A stretch of DNA of 41,179 nt. Origin: Streptomyces luteolus. GTDB lineage: Bacteria > Actinomycetota > Actinomycetes > Streptomycetales > Streptomycetaceae. Positions 1 through 7,919 of this stretch are shown in pieces (position 1 is the stretch's first letter; each line of letters opens with the position of its first letter). The DNA lies in NCBI RefSeq assembly GCF_029968015.1, contig NZ_JASCIS010000062.1:1-41179 (forward strand), in the 5' to 3' direction. The position numbers and the translations under genes were made by a program. The notes below the pieces were generated by a model that had not been told where the DNA came from, ran no database searches, and saw only the letters and a program-made list of their open reading frames with translations.

Positions 1-59
1 TCGTCGCCCGAAGGGCGGCCCCGCGGCGTCAGGTGCGTGCTCACGGCGTGCCGGGCGCA

Positions 60-86
60 GGCCCTCGTAGCGGAGCTACTTGGGCC
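60..86 (-). terminator. Hairpin downstream of the M20 amidohydrolase gene
   Basis: GGCCC (60-64) pairs with GGGCC (82-86) and GTAGC (67-71) with GCTAC (75-79), separated by a small symmetric internal loop and closed by a GGA loop. It lies about 120 nt past the stop of the minus-strand M20 gene, as expected for a Streptomyces terminator, which often lacks a U-tract. The function is inferred from position and structure only. Confidence 0.45.
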
Positions 87-110
87 TTCGCCCGGTGCGG
101 CGAGTGGGGG

Positions 111-186
111 TCCCCCCGGCCGAAGGCTGGGGGAGCGTGCATGGCGTCGCGGGGCTGGGGGCACCTCCCAGCGGTAGCTGGGGGAG
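111..186. repeat. Two GC-rich hairpins of a dispersed Streptomyces-type repeat
   Basis: TCCCCC (111-116) can pair with GGGGGA (129-134), and CTCCCAGC (165-172) can pair with GCTGGGGGAG (177-186). Elements of this look, a run of C, a short variable stem and a run of G followed by A, are common in Streptomyces intergenic regions as far as I recall. They lie between the M20 stop and the window edge and may aid transcription termination. Confidence 0.4.
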
Positions 187-204
187 GGAGATTGAAGACA
201 GGGC

Positions 205-1413
205 CTAGGGACGGGCGTCGAGCAGCGCCGCCGCCGTGAAGAGTTCGACGCCCACGGTGATCGCGGTCTCGTCGGCGTCGAAGTCGCCCTGGTGGAGATC
301 GCGTACGGTGCGCTCGCCCGGAGTGCGGACGCCGAGGCGGGCCATGGCGCCGGGCACATGCTCCAGGTACCAGGAGAAGTCCTCGCCGCCGAGGCTCTGT
401 TCGGTGTCCTCGACGCTCTTCGCGCCGCGCCGCGCGGTCATCGCGTCGTGCAGCAGATCGGTGACCGCCGGGTCGTTGACGACGGGCGGGACACCGCGGA
501 TGTAGTTGATCTCGGACTTGGCGCGGTGCAGGTCGGCGATCTCCTGGATCGCGCCGTGCACCAGGTCCGGCGCCGCCCGCCACGCCTTGAGGTCCAGGCA
601 GCGCACGGTGCCGGAGAGTTCGGCGTGCTGCGGGACGACGTTGCAGGCGTGCCCGGACTCGATCCGCCCCCAGGTCACGGCGAGCCCCGAGCGGGCGTCG
701 ACCCGGCGGGCCACGAGCGCGGGCACGTCGGTGGCGACCTTGGCGGCGGCGGTCACGAGGTCGGTGGTGAGGTGCGGTCGGGCGGTGTGCCCGCCCGGGC
801 CGTCCAACGACACCTCCAGGCGGTCGCAGGCCGAGGTGATGGGCCCGTGCCGAAGGCCGATCCGCCCGGCGTCGACCCGCGGGTCGCAGTGCACGCCGAT
901 GATCCGGCCGACGCCTTCGAGCACCCCGGACTCGATGGCGTCCGGCGCCCCGCCCGGCAGCACCTCCTCGGCGGGCTGGAAGATCAGCCGTACGGGAGCG
1001 GGGAGTCGGCCCTGCTTGTGGAGTTCGGCGAGCACGAGCCCGGCCCCGAGCACGACGGTCGTATGCACGTCGTGCCCGCAGGCGTGCGCCCGGCCGGGGA
1101 CCGTCGAGCGGTACGGCACGCTCCCCTTGGTGTCCGGAATGGGCAGGGCGTCGATGTCGGCCCGCAGCGCGAGCACGGGCCGCAGGGGATCCGGTACGCC
1201 GATGTCGCACACGAGCCCGGTCCCGGTGTCGAGCACGCGCGGCGCGAGCCCGGCCTGTTCGAGCCGCGCCTTGAGGGCCGCGGTCGTACGGAACTCCTGG
1301 TTCCCCAGCTCGGGGTGCATGTGCAAGTCACGCCGGAACGCGATGAGTTCGGCACGCAGCGCGTCGGAGAGGGTGCCGGGCAGGAACTCAGCGACTTCGG
1401 ACTCGGGGGACAT
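205..1413 (-). CDS. M20 family metallopeptidase / amidohydrolase
   Basis: Predicted zinc-dependent amidohydrolase of the M20D (hippurate hydrolase / IAA-amino-acid hydrolase-like) family, about 402 residues, a normal length. The N-terminal RRDLHMHPELGNQEF block and the metal-binding ACGHDVHTT motif near residue 110 are clear, followed by an FQPAEE block holding the expected catalytic glutamate pair and an HACNVVPQ block in the lid/dimerisation region. The family hydrolyses amide bonds of N-acyl amino acids or related small substrates in the cytoplasm; the substrate cannot be told. I prefer the ATG at 1413 (product starting MSPESEV) because AGGGTG lies upstream of it at suitable spacing; a GTG at 1425 would add four residues. 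The gene is monocistronic here and followed by hairpins. Confidence 0.92.
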   Translation of the reverse strand: MSPESEVAEFLPGTLSDALRAELIAFRRDLHMHPELGNQEFRTTAALKARLEQAGLAPRVLDTGTGLVCDIGVPDPLRPVLALRADIDALPIPDTKGSVPYRSTVPGRAHACGHDVHTTVVLGAGLVLAELHKQGRLPAPVRLIFQPAEEVLPGGAPDAIESGVLEGVGRIIGVHCDPRVDAGRIGLRHGPITSACDRLEVSLDGPGGHTARPHLTTDLVTAAAKVATDVPALVARRVDARSGLAVTWGRIESGHACNVVPQHAELSGTVRCLDLKAWRAAPDLVHGAIQEIADLHRAKSEINYIRGVPPVVNDPAVTDLLHDAMTARRGAKSVEDTEQSLGGEDFSWYLEHVPGAMARLGVRTPGERTVRDLHQGDFDADETAITVGVELFTAAALLDARP

Positions 1414-2216
1414 CAGTTGGTTCACCCTGCGAAGGGTAGGGCTGTTTCGGGGTCAACCAACCCGCGATCAACGAAACTTCAGCCAGATTGACGTAGGAAA
1501 GTCAGGTCGCGTGTGTATGGGTGGGGGGTGTGGGGGGTATGACTTCTGGTTCGGTCGGGCCGGGGCTGTGCCAGCGGACATGGTGCTGAGCACCGGCACC
1601 CTGTGCCCTTGCCCTCGCAGGGCGCACCAAAGGCTCTACGAAAGTCCTTAACTCCGAGCAGGTGGTCGAATTGCGCCGCAAGGGCACGCCAACTTCACAC
1701 ATGCGACACCATCGAGCGGAAGGTGGCACCAACATCACACAAGGGCATAGGAACTGGACTGCGCCCAGGGTGCGTTGCTCGTATGCGATGGCGCACGGTG
1801 TGGGGCAGGTTGTTAGGGTGACGCGTGTGACTTCACAGCGCCGGGCGGCGGCATCTCGGGGGGACTTGATGGGTGGACACACTGATCTCGCTGCCAGTCA
1901 GGACAGCTTGGCTCGCCTGACCGATGAGGGAGCCGAACCCTCACGGCACGACCACTGAGCCGGGCACACATCGCCACCTCGGCTCCGGTCTCCGGCGTAG
2001 ACCCGGAAACGCCCACACATCCGGGGCTTCGGCGCCGCCGACCGCGCCCCGCCCTCTGCGGTTGCACAGCCATGCCAAGGTGCGTGTGGAATTTACCTCC
2101 GGCCTAACACGGAGCCACCCATTCAACGCGAGGCGCCGCGAACAAGATTTGGATACTAGGCGCCCCATTGACTATGGGCGTCATCAGCGAACAGCCCATG
2201 ACGACAGGGACGAACC
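1414..2216. other. Long intergenic stretch without a convincing gene
   Basis: About 800 nt between the M20 gene and the type VII operon. Several short open frames exist on both strands but none has a recognisable domain, normal Streptomyces codon bias and a good ribosome site together. The best is a 43-codon plus-strand frame from GTG at 1827 to the stop at 1958, after TAGGGT, which could be a -10 element. From about 2100 on, the base composition is less GC-rich, continuing into the next operon. The sequence CCCAT-TGACT-ATGGG near 2164-2178 is a short inverted repeat just before the first operon gene and could be a control site. Function unknown. Confidence 0.5.
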
Positions 2217-2552
2217 ATGGCCGACGACTCTCCATATTACGCAGATGGCGCCGGACGGAGCCTCGCCAAGAAATTTGAACTGCAGGCATACGACCTGCGC
2301 GCCTACCTCAAAGAATTCAGCGACCAGACCGGAGAGGAAGCCATAACCGACGGATTCGGCGTCCTCACGGAGTCAGAGGAGGTAACGACAGCCTATATCG
2401 ACTTCTCTAGAAATGTCACGGACGCGATGAAGGTCGTCCACGAGCATCTTGATGCAATCGCGGATGCGCTCAGGAAGGTGAACACGAACACCGAAGTAAA
2501 CGACGAGGCCACCGCCGTTCTCTTCGGAAAGAACGAGGGGGGAGCCAAGTGA
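2217..2552 (+). CDS. Small ESX/type VII secretion-associated protein
   Basis: A 111-residue acidic, helical protein with no signal peptide and no membrane segment. Its length and its predicted helix-turn-helix layout, with heptad-like patterns around residues 15-40 and 60-90, fit the WXG100/EspC-like class of type VII secretion substrates or chaperone partners, although a W-x-G motif is not present. The ATG at 2217 is preceded by AGGGA six bases upstream. It overlaps the next gene by GTGA, so the two are translationally coupled and probably interact as a heterodimer. Codon use and GC are lower than in neighbouring housekeeping genes, suggesting acquisition by transfer. The family assignment rests mostly on size and on the WXG protein next door. 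Confidence 0.6.
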   Translation: MADDSPYYADGAGRSLAKKFELQAYDLRAYLKEFSDQTGEEAITDGFGVLTESEEVTTAYIDFSRNVTDAMKVVHEHLDAIADALRKVNTNTEVNDEATAVLFGKNEGGAK

Positions 2553-3715
2553 GCGGGAGTGAGTCGGCGGCCGAGGAGATCATCGAACTCGGCATCGAAG
2601 TCTGGAACCCGGGCGGGAGGCCTGACGAACTACGCGAGGCAGCCAAGGCGTGGCGCAAACTCGCAGAGAACCTTCGCGAACTCGTCAAGGCCCTGGACGG
2701 CAACGTAAACGACACCGTCGGTGATACGTGGCGAGGTCTGGCAGCAAATGCCTTTCAGAAGCATTGGAAGGAGTTCTCGGATGCCGTGCTAGCGGCAACC
2801 GATGACTTCGAAGAGGCGGCCAAAGGGCTCGACGAAGCCGCCAAGAACATCGACGAGATCAACGCCGAAGTGCACGACATCTACTTGGAGATCGGGATCT
2901 CTGCGGCGGTCTCCGCCGGTATGTCTGTGTTCACGCTTGGGATATCAGCAGCGGTGGGGACCGCGCGCGTCACCATGCTCGTCGATCGAGCCCTCAACGC
3001 CATTGGCATACTGGGCCGGGCCCTGCGCCGTATCGCGCAGGCGTTCCGCACACTTCACGCTGCCGGTGGCTGGCGTAAAGTCGCGGTGGAAGGACTCGCA
3101 AACTGGGCGGGCGGTTCCATCGGCGGAATGATCACCAGCCAGCTCAGCGGAAAGGGTTGGGAGGTCGGGACCAACCTCACCGGGGGCTTCGCCGGCGCCA
3201 CTGTGGGCACTGCTGCGGGTAAGGCAGCCACGGCGCTTGGGCGGGGGGCAATTTTGAGCGGCGTAGCAGGCGGCGCGGCTGGTGGCTTCACGGGTGATGC
3301 CCTCGATTCGGCTCGCAAGCAAATCATGCCGGATGACAAGAAGGACAAGACGGGGAAATACGCGGAGGACTTCGACATCCGACAGGCGGGTGTCACTGCC
3401 GTAACCGGCGGTGCAGCGGGGGGTGTCGGAGGAGCAGGCAGGTCCGTGGACAGAGGTCTTGATGATTTCGCCAGGGACCTCCGCAGCGAGAACGACTACA
3501 CCAACGTCGGACGCCGTCCTGAACATCAGAATTCCGCTATCGACACCGGATGGGGCAGCTCCCTCCCTGTGGCAGGTGGCGTCGCGGCGAACGATGCCAA
3601 GGACGAGGTCGGCGACGTCGACAAGAGCGAGGCGGCCGCCGAATCGGCCGCCAAACGGAACAGCGATAGCCTGAGCACTCCCGCCGTGGACAAGATAAAA
3701 CAGGACTTCGGGTGA
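2549..3715 (+). CDS. WXG100-type (LXG/PPE-like) putative type VII secreted protein
   Basis: A 388-residue protein. Residues about 20-110 form a helical hairpin typical of WXG100 proteins, with the turn motif DTWRGLAANAFQKHW (W-x-G) near residues 56-70. Residues about 120-150 and 185-250 are hydrophobic and glycine/alanine-rich (repeated GG and AxxG steps), resembling the pre-toxin or membrane-active central region of polymorphic secreted proteins. The last 120 residues are polar with no recognisable toxin fold. The GTG start at 2549 overlaps the previous stop (GTGA). In known systems such proteins leave through an EccC-type ATPase; no EccB/C/D/E or mycosin gene is in this window, so export would depend on machinery elsewhere. 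A toxin, an effector or a surface protein are all possible. Confidence 0.65.
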   Translation: MSGSESAAEEIIELGIEVWNPGGRPDELREAAKAWRKLAENLRELVKALDGNVNDTVGDTWRGLAANAFQKHWKEFSDAVLAATDDFEEAAKGLDEAAKNIDEINAEVHDIYLEIGISAAVSAGMSVFTLGISAAVGTARVTMLVDRALNAIGILGRALRRIAQAFRTLHAAGGWRKVAVEGLANWAGGSIGGMITSQLSGKGWEVGTNLTGGFAGATVGTAAGKAATALGRGAILSGVAGGAAGGFTGDALDSARKQIMPDDKKDKTGKYAEDFDIRQAGVTAVTGGAAGGVGGAGRSVDRGLDDFARDLRSENDYTNVGRRPEHQNSAIDTGWGSSLPVAGGVAANDAKDEVGDVDKSEAAAESAAKRNSDSLSTPAVDKIKQDFG

Positions 3716-5097
3716 CTCGTATGACCCATGTGGTGAAGCCCACTCGGCAGAGCGAGCTGACAAAGCGTGTTGGTCTTTACTGTGGCATCGTCGCTTTCCT
3801 TGCTGCCGTCACTGTACTTTCCGTTTGGACGCTCAGTTCGAGTCCCGTCCTGCGGCAACGAACCATTCTGGTTGCTCTCGCTTGCGCGCTGGCCTGTGTC
3901 GGAGTAGTCGCGGCGTACCGGAGAAGACTGGATCCAGCCCCCTCGGCGGACAGGTTGCCGGAAGCGGGCGGGTACGCCGGCGAGATCGCCCAGATCGCTC
4001 CTCTGCCCACGCGCCTCCCCTCTCGGCGTGGACCGCAAATGCGTCGGCTGAGCTGGGGAGTCGGCGTCGGCGTCGGCCTGCTGGCCCTCGCCGCGATGAC
4101 CGTGGGAGATCCACTGCCCTCCGACAGGGTGGAACAGATCCGCACTGCAGGTGCCGAGGTGAAGGCCGTGCGCGTCCTCGATGTCGAGGGCAGTCGTGAG
4201 CATTCACCGAGCCGCGGCAAGGACTTCTACACCGCCCGTGTCGTGGTCGAGTTGCGTGGCACACGTGGTGACACCGCCGAAGCGACAGTGGGCGCCCGCT
4301 CTCAAGACAAGTTGCAGCGGGGCGACCTGATCAGCGTGATGTTCGCGCCCTCGGACCTCCAGCTGGGCGCGTTGCAGTGGGGTTCTCCCGAATTGCTCGC
4401 TGAGGTAGACGGTCAGACACTCTCGTGGTTTCCCCGTCTCGTACTCGCCTTCCTGCTTCTTGCGGCCGTAGGAGCCGCGCTCAGCACGGTCCGGGACCAG
4501 TTCGGATGGCGAAGTTTCGCGCGGCTGGGCGACGATGGCAGGTCTCTGCGTGGGCAGTGCGCCGAAGCCGGAAGGGACCGACGCGCTCCTGACGGCGAGG
4601 TGGTACGACCGGTCAGGCGCGCTGTGCTGAAGGTGCGTGCAGAGGCGGGAACCGTCTACTTCTTGGCCCCATTCCCTGTGCGCAACGTCCCGGAATCTGT
4701 CTCCGGGGAAAATCTTTGGCTCTGTTGGGCCAAGCTCAGGCGGCAGTCCTCCAAGGTCACCACTCCTGCCGTGCTGGTCTTCGATTCAGGACTGGTGGTG
4801 CACGGGAAGCTCGCAGCGCCCGATGTCGCGAAGTTGGAGACCACCTCCGGCATGAGTGCGCAATGGGACGCTCGGGCCGACCAGGACCGAAAGCTATCGC
4901 TGTGGGACCCGCAGTCGCTGTGGCCGCAATCCGTCAGCCCGTTCTTTCTGGGGCTCGCGACGCTGGTGATCGCCTGTGCAGGACTGCTGGCATTCGACCT
5001 GGACGGCGGCTGGCGCTGGGCCGTCGGTGTCGTCGGCGTGCTCGCTGCTCTGGCAGCGGCGGGGGAATTCGCGGGCGACGACCCGCCCGACCCCTAG
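3712..5097 (+). CDS. Multi-pass membrane protein of the type VII operon
   Basis: A 461-residue protein with about six predicted membrane helices: two near the N-terminus (about residues 20-60), one near 115-135, one near 245-265, and a final pair near 415-455. Between the third and fourth helices is a beta-rich segment (about 140-240) that resembles the outward domain of DUF3592-type proteins; a larger soluble part lies between helices four and five. The GTG start at 3712 overlaps the previous stop by four bases; an in-frame ATG follows at 3721. As the last gene of a coupled operon with a WXG protein, it may anchor, export or neutralise that protein, for example as a membrane immunity protein. 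That role is inference; no catalytic motif is visible. Confidence 0.6.
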   Translation: MTRMTHVVKPTRQSELTKRVGLYCGIVAFLAAVTVLSVWTLSSSPVLRQRTILVALACALACVGVVAAYRRRLDPAPSADRLPEAGGYAGEIAQIAPLPTRLPSRRGPQMRRLSWGVGVGVGLLALAAMTVGDPLPSDRVEQIRTAGAEVKAVRVLDVEGSREHSPSRGKDFYTARVVVELRGTRGDTAEATVGARSQDKLQRGDLISVMFAPSDLQLGALQWGSPELLAEVDGQTLSWFPRLVLAFLLLAAVGAALSTVRDQFGWRSFARLGDDGRSLRGQCAEAGRDRRAPDGEVVRPVRRAVLKVRAEAGTVYFLAPFPVRNVPESVSGENLWLCWAKLRRQSSKVTTPAVLVFDSGLVVHGKLAAPDVAKLETTSGMSAQWDARADQDRKLSLWDPQSLWPQSVSPFFLGLATLVIACAGLLAFDLDGGWRWAVGVVGVLAALAAAGEFAGDDPPDP

Positions 5098-5111
5098 AGA
5101 TTGCCCGCCGG

Positions 5112-5149
5112 GCACCGCTCCGCGCTTGCGTCCAGGCGCGGGGCGGTGC
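5112..5149 (+). terminator. 14-bp stem-loop after the type VII operon
   Basis: GCACCGCTCCGCGC (5112-5125) pairs with GCGCGGGGCGGTGC (5136-5149), with a single U-G wobble and a 10-nt loop. It starts 15 nt after the stop of the membrane protein gene. A very stable stem without a T-tract is usual for Streptomyces terminators. Confidence 0.75.
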
Positions 5150-5235
5150 ACTCCAGCCCAGGGACTGGGCGAGCCAGAACGGAGCGCTCCCCGGATTCAG
5201 AGTGATCCGCTGCTGCATCTTGATCCCGGACCGGA

Positions 5236-5579
5236 TCAATCCTCCGGAGCTGGCGTCGAACCATCGCCGTGGTAGTCAGCCTGCTGCAGGCGATCTCCCC
5301 TGCTCATGGCGATGCGGCACACATCGCGCAAGGCTTCCGCCATGCGGTCCACCAGGAAACTCAGTTGCGCCCGAGTCACCTGCTCGTTCGCCTTCATGTC
5401 AGCGGCGTGGTCGAGTAGGTCGTCAGCCATGTCCAGCTGCACGGATTCGACGTTGTCGGCGACGCGGGAGACGTGGCTGGAGCCGGTGCTCCGTCACTGA
5501 TCAGGTAGCAGGGCTTGCCCTCCGGGCTCGACCAGGGCAGCAGACGCACGGTCCGAGCGGAGTCGTCATGGCGGGTCAC
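5236..5579 (-). pseudogene. Small conserved Streptomyces protein, broken by a frameshift
   Basis: Two overlapping minus-strand frames together spell one protein of about 113 residues. The first, from GTG at 5579, reads MTRHDDSARTVRLLPWSSPE followed by GKPCYLISDG. The second gives SRVADNVESVQLDMADDLLD and continues through helical sequence to the stop at 5236. The switch is near 5490-5500 (GGAGCACCGGCTCC on the coding strand) and corresponds to one missing base or two extra ones. As I recall, intact homologues in Streptomyces read straight through. The start overlaps the stop of the upstream gene by GTGA, so this was or is its operon partner. Function unknown. The shift could be a true mutation or a sequencing error; an internal ATG at 5442 could still give a 68-residue C-terminal piece. 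Confidence 0.65.
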
Positions 5580-5869
5580 GGCGTCACCTCCACCCCGTGA
5601 ATCCGGCTCGGCCCCACGTCGATGCCGTAAGAGGAGAGCAGCAGGGCCCGGCGGCGGGCGCGCTGGAGGCGGACCTCGTCGCGCTCGGGGGACCCGGAGT
5701 ACAGGCGAACTCGCAGTTCGGCACGGACAGTTGGAGTGAGCGCCGGACGGGCGGCACAGGGCGCTGGGCCCTGCACGCCATCACCGGCAAACCGCGACCG
5801 ATGACGGCCCCTCGGCGGGAGAAGTAGCCGTAGAACCGGCTCTAAGCAGCGGGCGATAAAGTGCAGCAC
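5576..5869 (-). CDS. Small conserved Streptomyces protein of unknown function
   Basis: A 97-residue basic protein. It has an arginine-rich N-terminal half (LLLPPRGRHRSRF), a variable middle, then an RRRALLLSSYGIDVGPSRIH segment and the C-terminus HGVEVTP. This C-terminal pattern (RRR-A-L..G-x-D-x-GP..IHG) is one I recall from small proteins encoded next to regulator genes in many Streptomyces. It starts at GTG 5869, downstream of a good -35/-10 pair, and overlaps the next gene by GTGA. No enzyme motif, signal peptide or membrane helix is visible. It is divergent from the ABM/XRE pair and shares its control region. Confidence 0.6.
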   Translation of the reverse strand: MLHFIARCLEPVLRLLLPPRGRHRSRFAGDGVQGPAPCAARPALTPTVRAELRVRLYSGSPERDEVRLQRARRRALLLSSYGIDVGPSRIHGVEVTP

Positions 5870-5961
5870 GTCGACCTGCTTCCGTCAGGTTGGCCATGCC
5901 CCCGGACCGTTGACGCGGTCGCGGGGGTCCTTTCGTGACGCCTCGTATCTGCATCGTCACC

Positions 5962-5990
5962 AAAGTAGTAGCAGAAAAATTGCGAGTCAA
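5962..5990 (-). promoter_or_regulatory. Housekeeping-type promoter for the small minus-strand operon
   Basis: On the minus strand TTGACT (5985-5990) and TACTTT (5962-5967) are separated by exactly 17 nt, matching the HrdB/sigma-70 consensus. The -10 element lies about 95 nt before the GTG start at 5869. It overlaps the left arm of the perfect inverted repeat at 5965-6006, so a protein bound there should block it. Confidence 0.6.
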
Positions 5991-6006
5991 GTGAAACTGC
6001 TACTAC
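5965..6006. promoter_or_regulatory. Perfect inverted repeat, probable operator in divergent promoter region
   Basis: GTAGTAGCAG (5965-5974) and CTGCTACTAC (5997-6006) are perfect reverse complements separated by 22 nt, so their centres lie 32 bp apart, about three helical turns, on the same face of the DNA. The arms flank the -35 region and cover the -10 of the minus-strand promoter, and they lie about 55 nt before the ABM gene. The XRE regulator two genes away is the obvious candidate ligand; this is inference from position. Confidence 0.55.
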
Positions 6007-6059
6007 CGACAGGACTACCCACCTGAGAACCTGACTGCGACAACGACAGAGGAGTTCGG

Positions 6060-6368
6060 GTGCACTCAGGTTTTGGACTGGTGGTCCGCTTCACCCTGCG
6101 CGAAGGCGCCAACGATGCCTTCGACGCGCTGACCGCGAAGACCCTCGAAGGTGTCAGAGCCGCCGAGCCCGGAACGGCGCTCTACCTCACCCACCGCGTA
6201 CCGGACGAACCGAGCGTCCGGGTCTTCTACGAGCTGTACGAGGACCGGGCCGCGTTCGAAGCTCATGAAGCGCAGCCGTACGTGCAGCACTTCCTGCGTG
6301 AGCGGGAGCGATACGTTGCCCGGACCGAGGTGACGCTCTTGTCCGCCATCGACGGAAAGGTGCAGTGA
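6060..6368 (+). CDS. ABM-fold (antibiotic biosynthesis monooxygenase family) protein
   Basis: A 102-residue protein matching the small dimeric ferredoxin-like ABM fold. It opens with a beta strand (GFGLVVRFTLREG), followed by an amphipathic helix (FDALTAKTLEGVRAAEPGT), then YLTHRVPDEPSVRVFYELYE and the helix AAFEAHEAQPYVQHFLRERE, as in YgiN/ABM proteins. Family members act as cofactor-free quinone-forming monooxygenases or in stress responses; the substrate here is unknown. GTG at 6060 has AGAGGAG at 6048-6054. The stop overlaps the next start (GTGA), so it is co-translated with the XRE regulator and may supply or remove a ligand for it (inference). Confidence 0.8.
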   Translation: MHSGFGLVVRFTLREGANDAFDALTAKTLEGVRAAEPGTALYLTHRVPDEPSVRVFYELYEDRAAFEAHEAQPYVQHFLRERERYVARTEVTLLSAIDGKVQ

Positions 6369-7612
6369 TCCCAGTGACCGACGAGGGACGGCGCTCGTTC
6401 GGCGCCCGCGTTGCCGGACTTCGGGCCGAACGCGGCATGACGCAGAAGCAGTTCGCCGCCGAGATCGGCCGTACGCCGAGCTGGCTGTCCCAGGTCGAGC
6501 GAGGCGTTCAGCCGGTCAACCGCCTCGATGTACTGCGGCTGTTGGCCGACGCGCTCGGCGTATCCGTCCAGGACCTGCGCCCGGACGCGCCGCAGGCGAG
6601 CAGCGCACCTGCCACCGGCCCGGTCCCGAACGACCTCGATCAGGCCAGGCTGCTGCTCTCCGGTCATCCCGCACTCGACGTGGTGCTCGACAAGGAAGGC
6701 CGCAACGAGAGCCCCGACATGGCTGAGCTGCGCACAGCCGTGGACAGCATCTGGCACCTCGCTCACAGCGACCGGTACACGGAGCTGAGTACGGAGTTGG
6801 GGCGCATCCTGCCGCGCCTCGAACGCGCTGCCCGGACCGCCGCGGCGAAGGACCGACCCGAGGCGTACTCCCTCCTGGCGCGCGCCTACCACGCCCTGTC
6901 CGCCGCGTTCGTCCGCCAGAACGAGGCAGACGCCGCTTGGGTGGCCGCGGACCGCTCGATCAGCGCGGCCGAGCGGTCCGGGCGCCCGCTCGACGTCTTC
7001 GCGGGCATCTTCCGGCTGGCGCACGCGTTCGTCCGGCTGAAGCGCTACGACCAAGCCGAGCATGCGGCCCGTTCGGCGGTCAGTGTCCTGCGTCGGCACA
7101 CGAACGGCCCCGAGCGCGTCACTGCGGAAACCCTGTCTCTGCTCGGATCCCTGCACCTCGTACTCGCCCTGGTCTACGCCCGTTCCCAGAACCGTGCGGA
7201 CGCGCAGAAGGAGCTGGAGAGTGCACGTCGGATCGCGCTTCAACTTGGCGAGGACAGAAACGACTTCGACCTCGAGTTCGGCCCGACCAATGTCGAGATC
7301 CAGGCCGTCTCGATCGCTGTGGATCTGGGTGACGCCGGTGAAGCGCTCCATGTCGGTGAGGCACTGGACGCCACGCATCTCTCCGCCGAGCGTCAGGCAC
7401 GTCTGGCCATGGCTCTCGGGCGTGCGCATGCACAACTTCGCCATGCGGGTGAGGCCATCCGCTGGTTCCTGCGAGCGGAGGAGCTCGCTCCCGAGATGGT
7501 CCAGTCGCACGTTGCGGCCCGGTCTGCCGTTCGTGACCTCATGCTCGTCGCCGGACGCTCCGCACCCCCCGAGTTGAAGCGCCTTGCCGACCGTACGGAT
7601 GCAATGGCTTGA
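6365..7612 (+). CDS. XRE-family transcriptional regulator with TPR-like C-terminal domain
   Basis: A 415-residue regulator. Residues about 10-70 form a canonical HTH_XRE domain: FGARVAGLRAERGMTQKQFA, then EIGRTPSWLSQVERGVQPVN. The remaining 300 residues are helical repeats of the tetratricopeptide type (for example DVFAGIFRLAHAFVRLKRYD with QAEHAA, and later GDAGEALHVGEALDATHL), which in similar Streptomyces proteins sense a small molecule or peptide. The start is GTG at 6365, overlapping the ABM stop; a second GTG at 6374 is possible. It is likely to control itself and the divergent small operon through the inverted repeat at 5965-6006. Confidence 0.88.
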   Translation: MIPVTDEGRRSFGARVAGLRAERGMTQKQFAAEIGRTPSWLSQVERGVQPVNRLDVLRLLADALGVSVQDLRPDAPQASSAPATGPVPNDLDQARLLLSGHPALDVVLDKEGRNESPDMAELRTAVDSIWHLAHSDRYTELSTELGRILPRLERAARTAAAKDRPEAYSLLARAYHALSAAFVRQNEADAAWVAADRSISAAERSGRPLDVFAGIFRLAHAFVRLKRYDQAEHAARSAVSVLRRHTNGPERVTAETLSLLGSLHLVLALVYARSQNRADAQKELESARRIALQLGEDRNDFDLEFGPTNVEIQAVSIAVDLGDAGEALHVGEALDATHLSAERQARLAMALGRAHAQLRHAGEAIRWFLRAEELAPEMVQSHVAARSAVRDLMLVAGRSAPPELKRLADRTDAMA

Positions 7613-7919
7613 GGTGGAGGAACGAAGGGAAGTCGACGGCGGTTCCGCCAGCGGCAGGTCCGCCTGCCCCTGATGCGGGTTCCTGATGCGGGTTCCTGAC
7701 GATTGAGCGTAGAGGGCGGCACGAGACATGCTCGGTCTGTCCTGGGGGAGGGGGGACGACAGCCCCGCTGAGGACGATCCGGAGGGATGTGTCGGTGGCC
7801 CCAACCGCGTGAGCCTGGCGCAAGCGCGGCGGAACGTCTCCGCGTACGGCGCGTCCGAGGAACGTCTGAAGCGGTTCGTGCGCCCACCGTTCCCGGACGA
7901 GCACCCTTGATGCCTGCCC
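7613..7919. other. Convergent intergenic region with short hairpins and a 13-bp tandem repeat
   Basis: About 300 nt between the stops of the XRE gene and the sialyltransferase-like gene. GGCGG-TT-CCGCC (7638-7649) and GGCAGG-TCCG-CCTGCC (7653-7668) are small hairpins that may act as terminators. The 13-nt unit CCTGATGCGGGTT occurs twice plus a part (7669-7699). A 60-codon plus-strand frame at 7728-7910 shows no domain and no good ribosome site, and I do not call it a gene. Confidence 0.5.

Noticed and set aside
1502..1882. 126-codon minus-strand open frame in the gap before the type VII operon
   Set aside because: Rich in Cys/Pro/Thr/Arg with no predicted fold, no ribosome site and atypical codon use.
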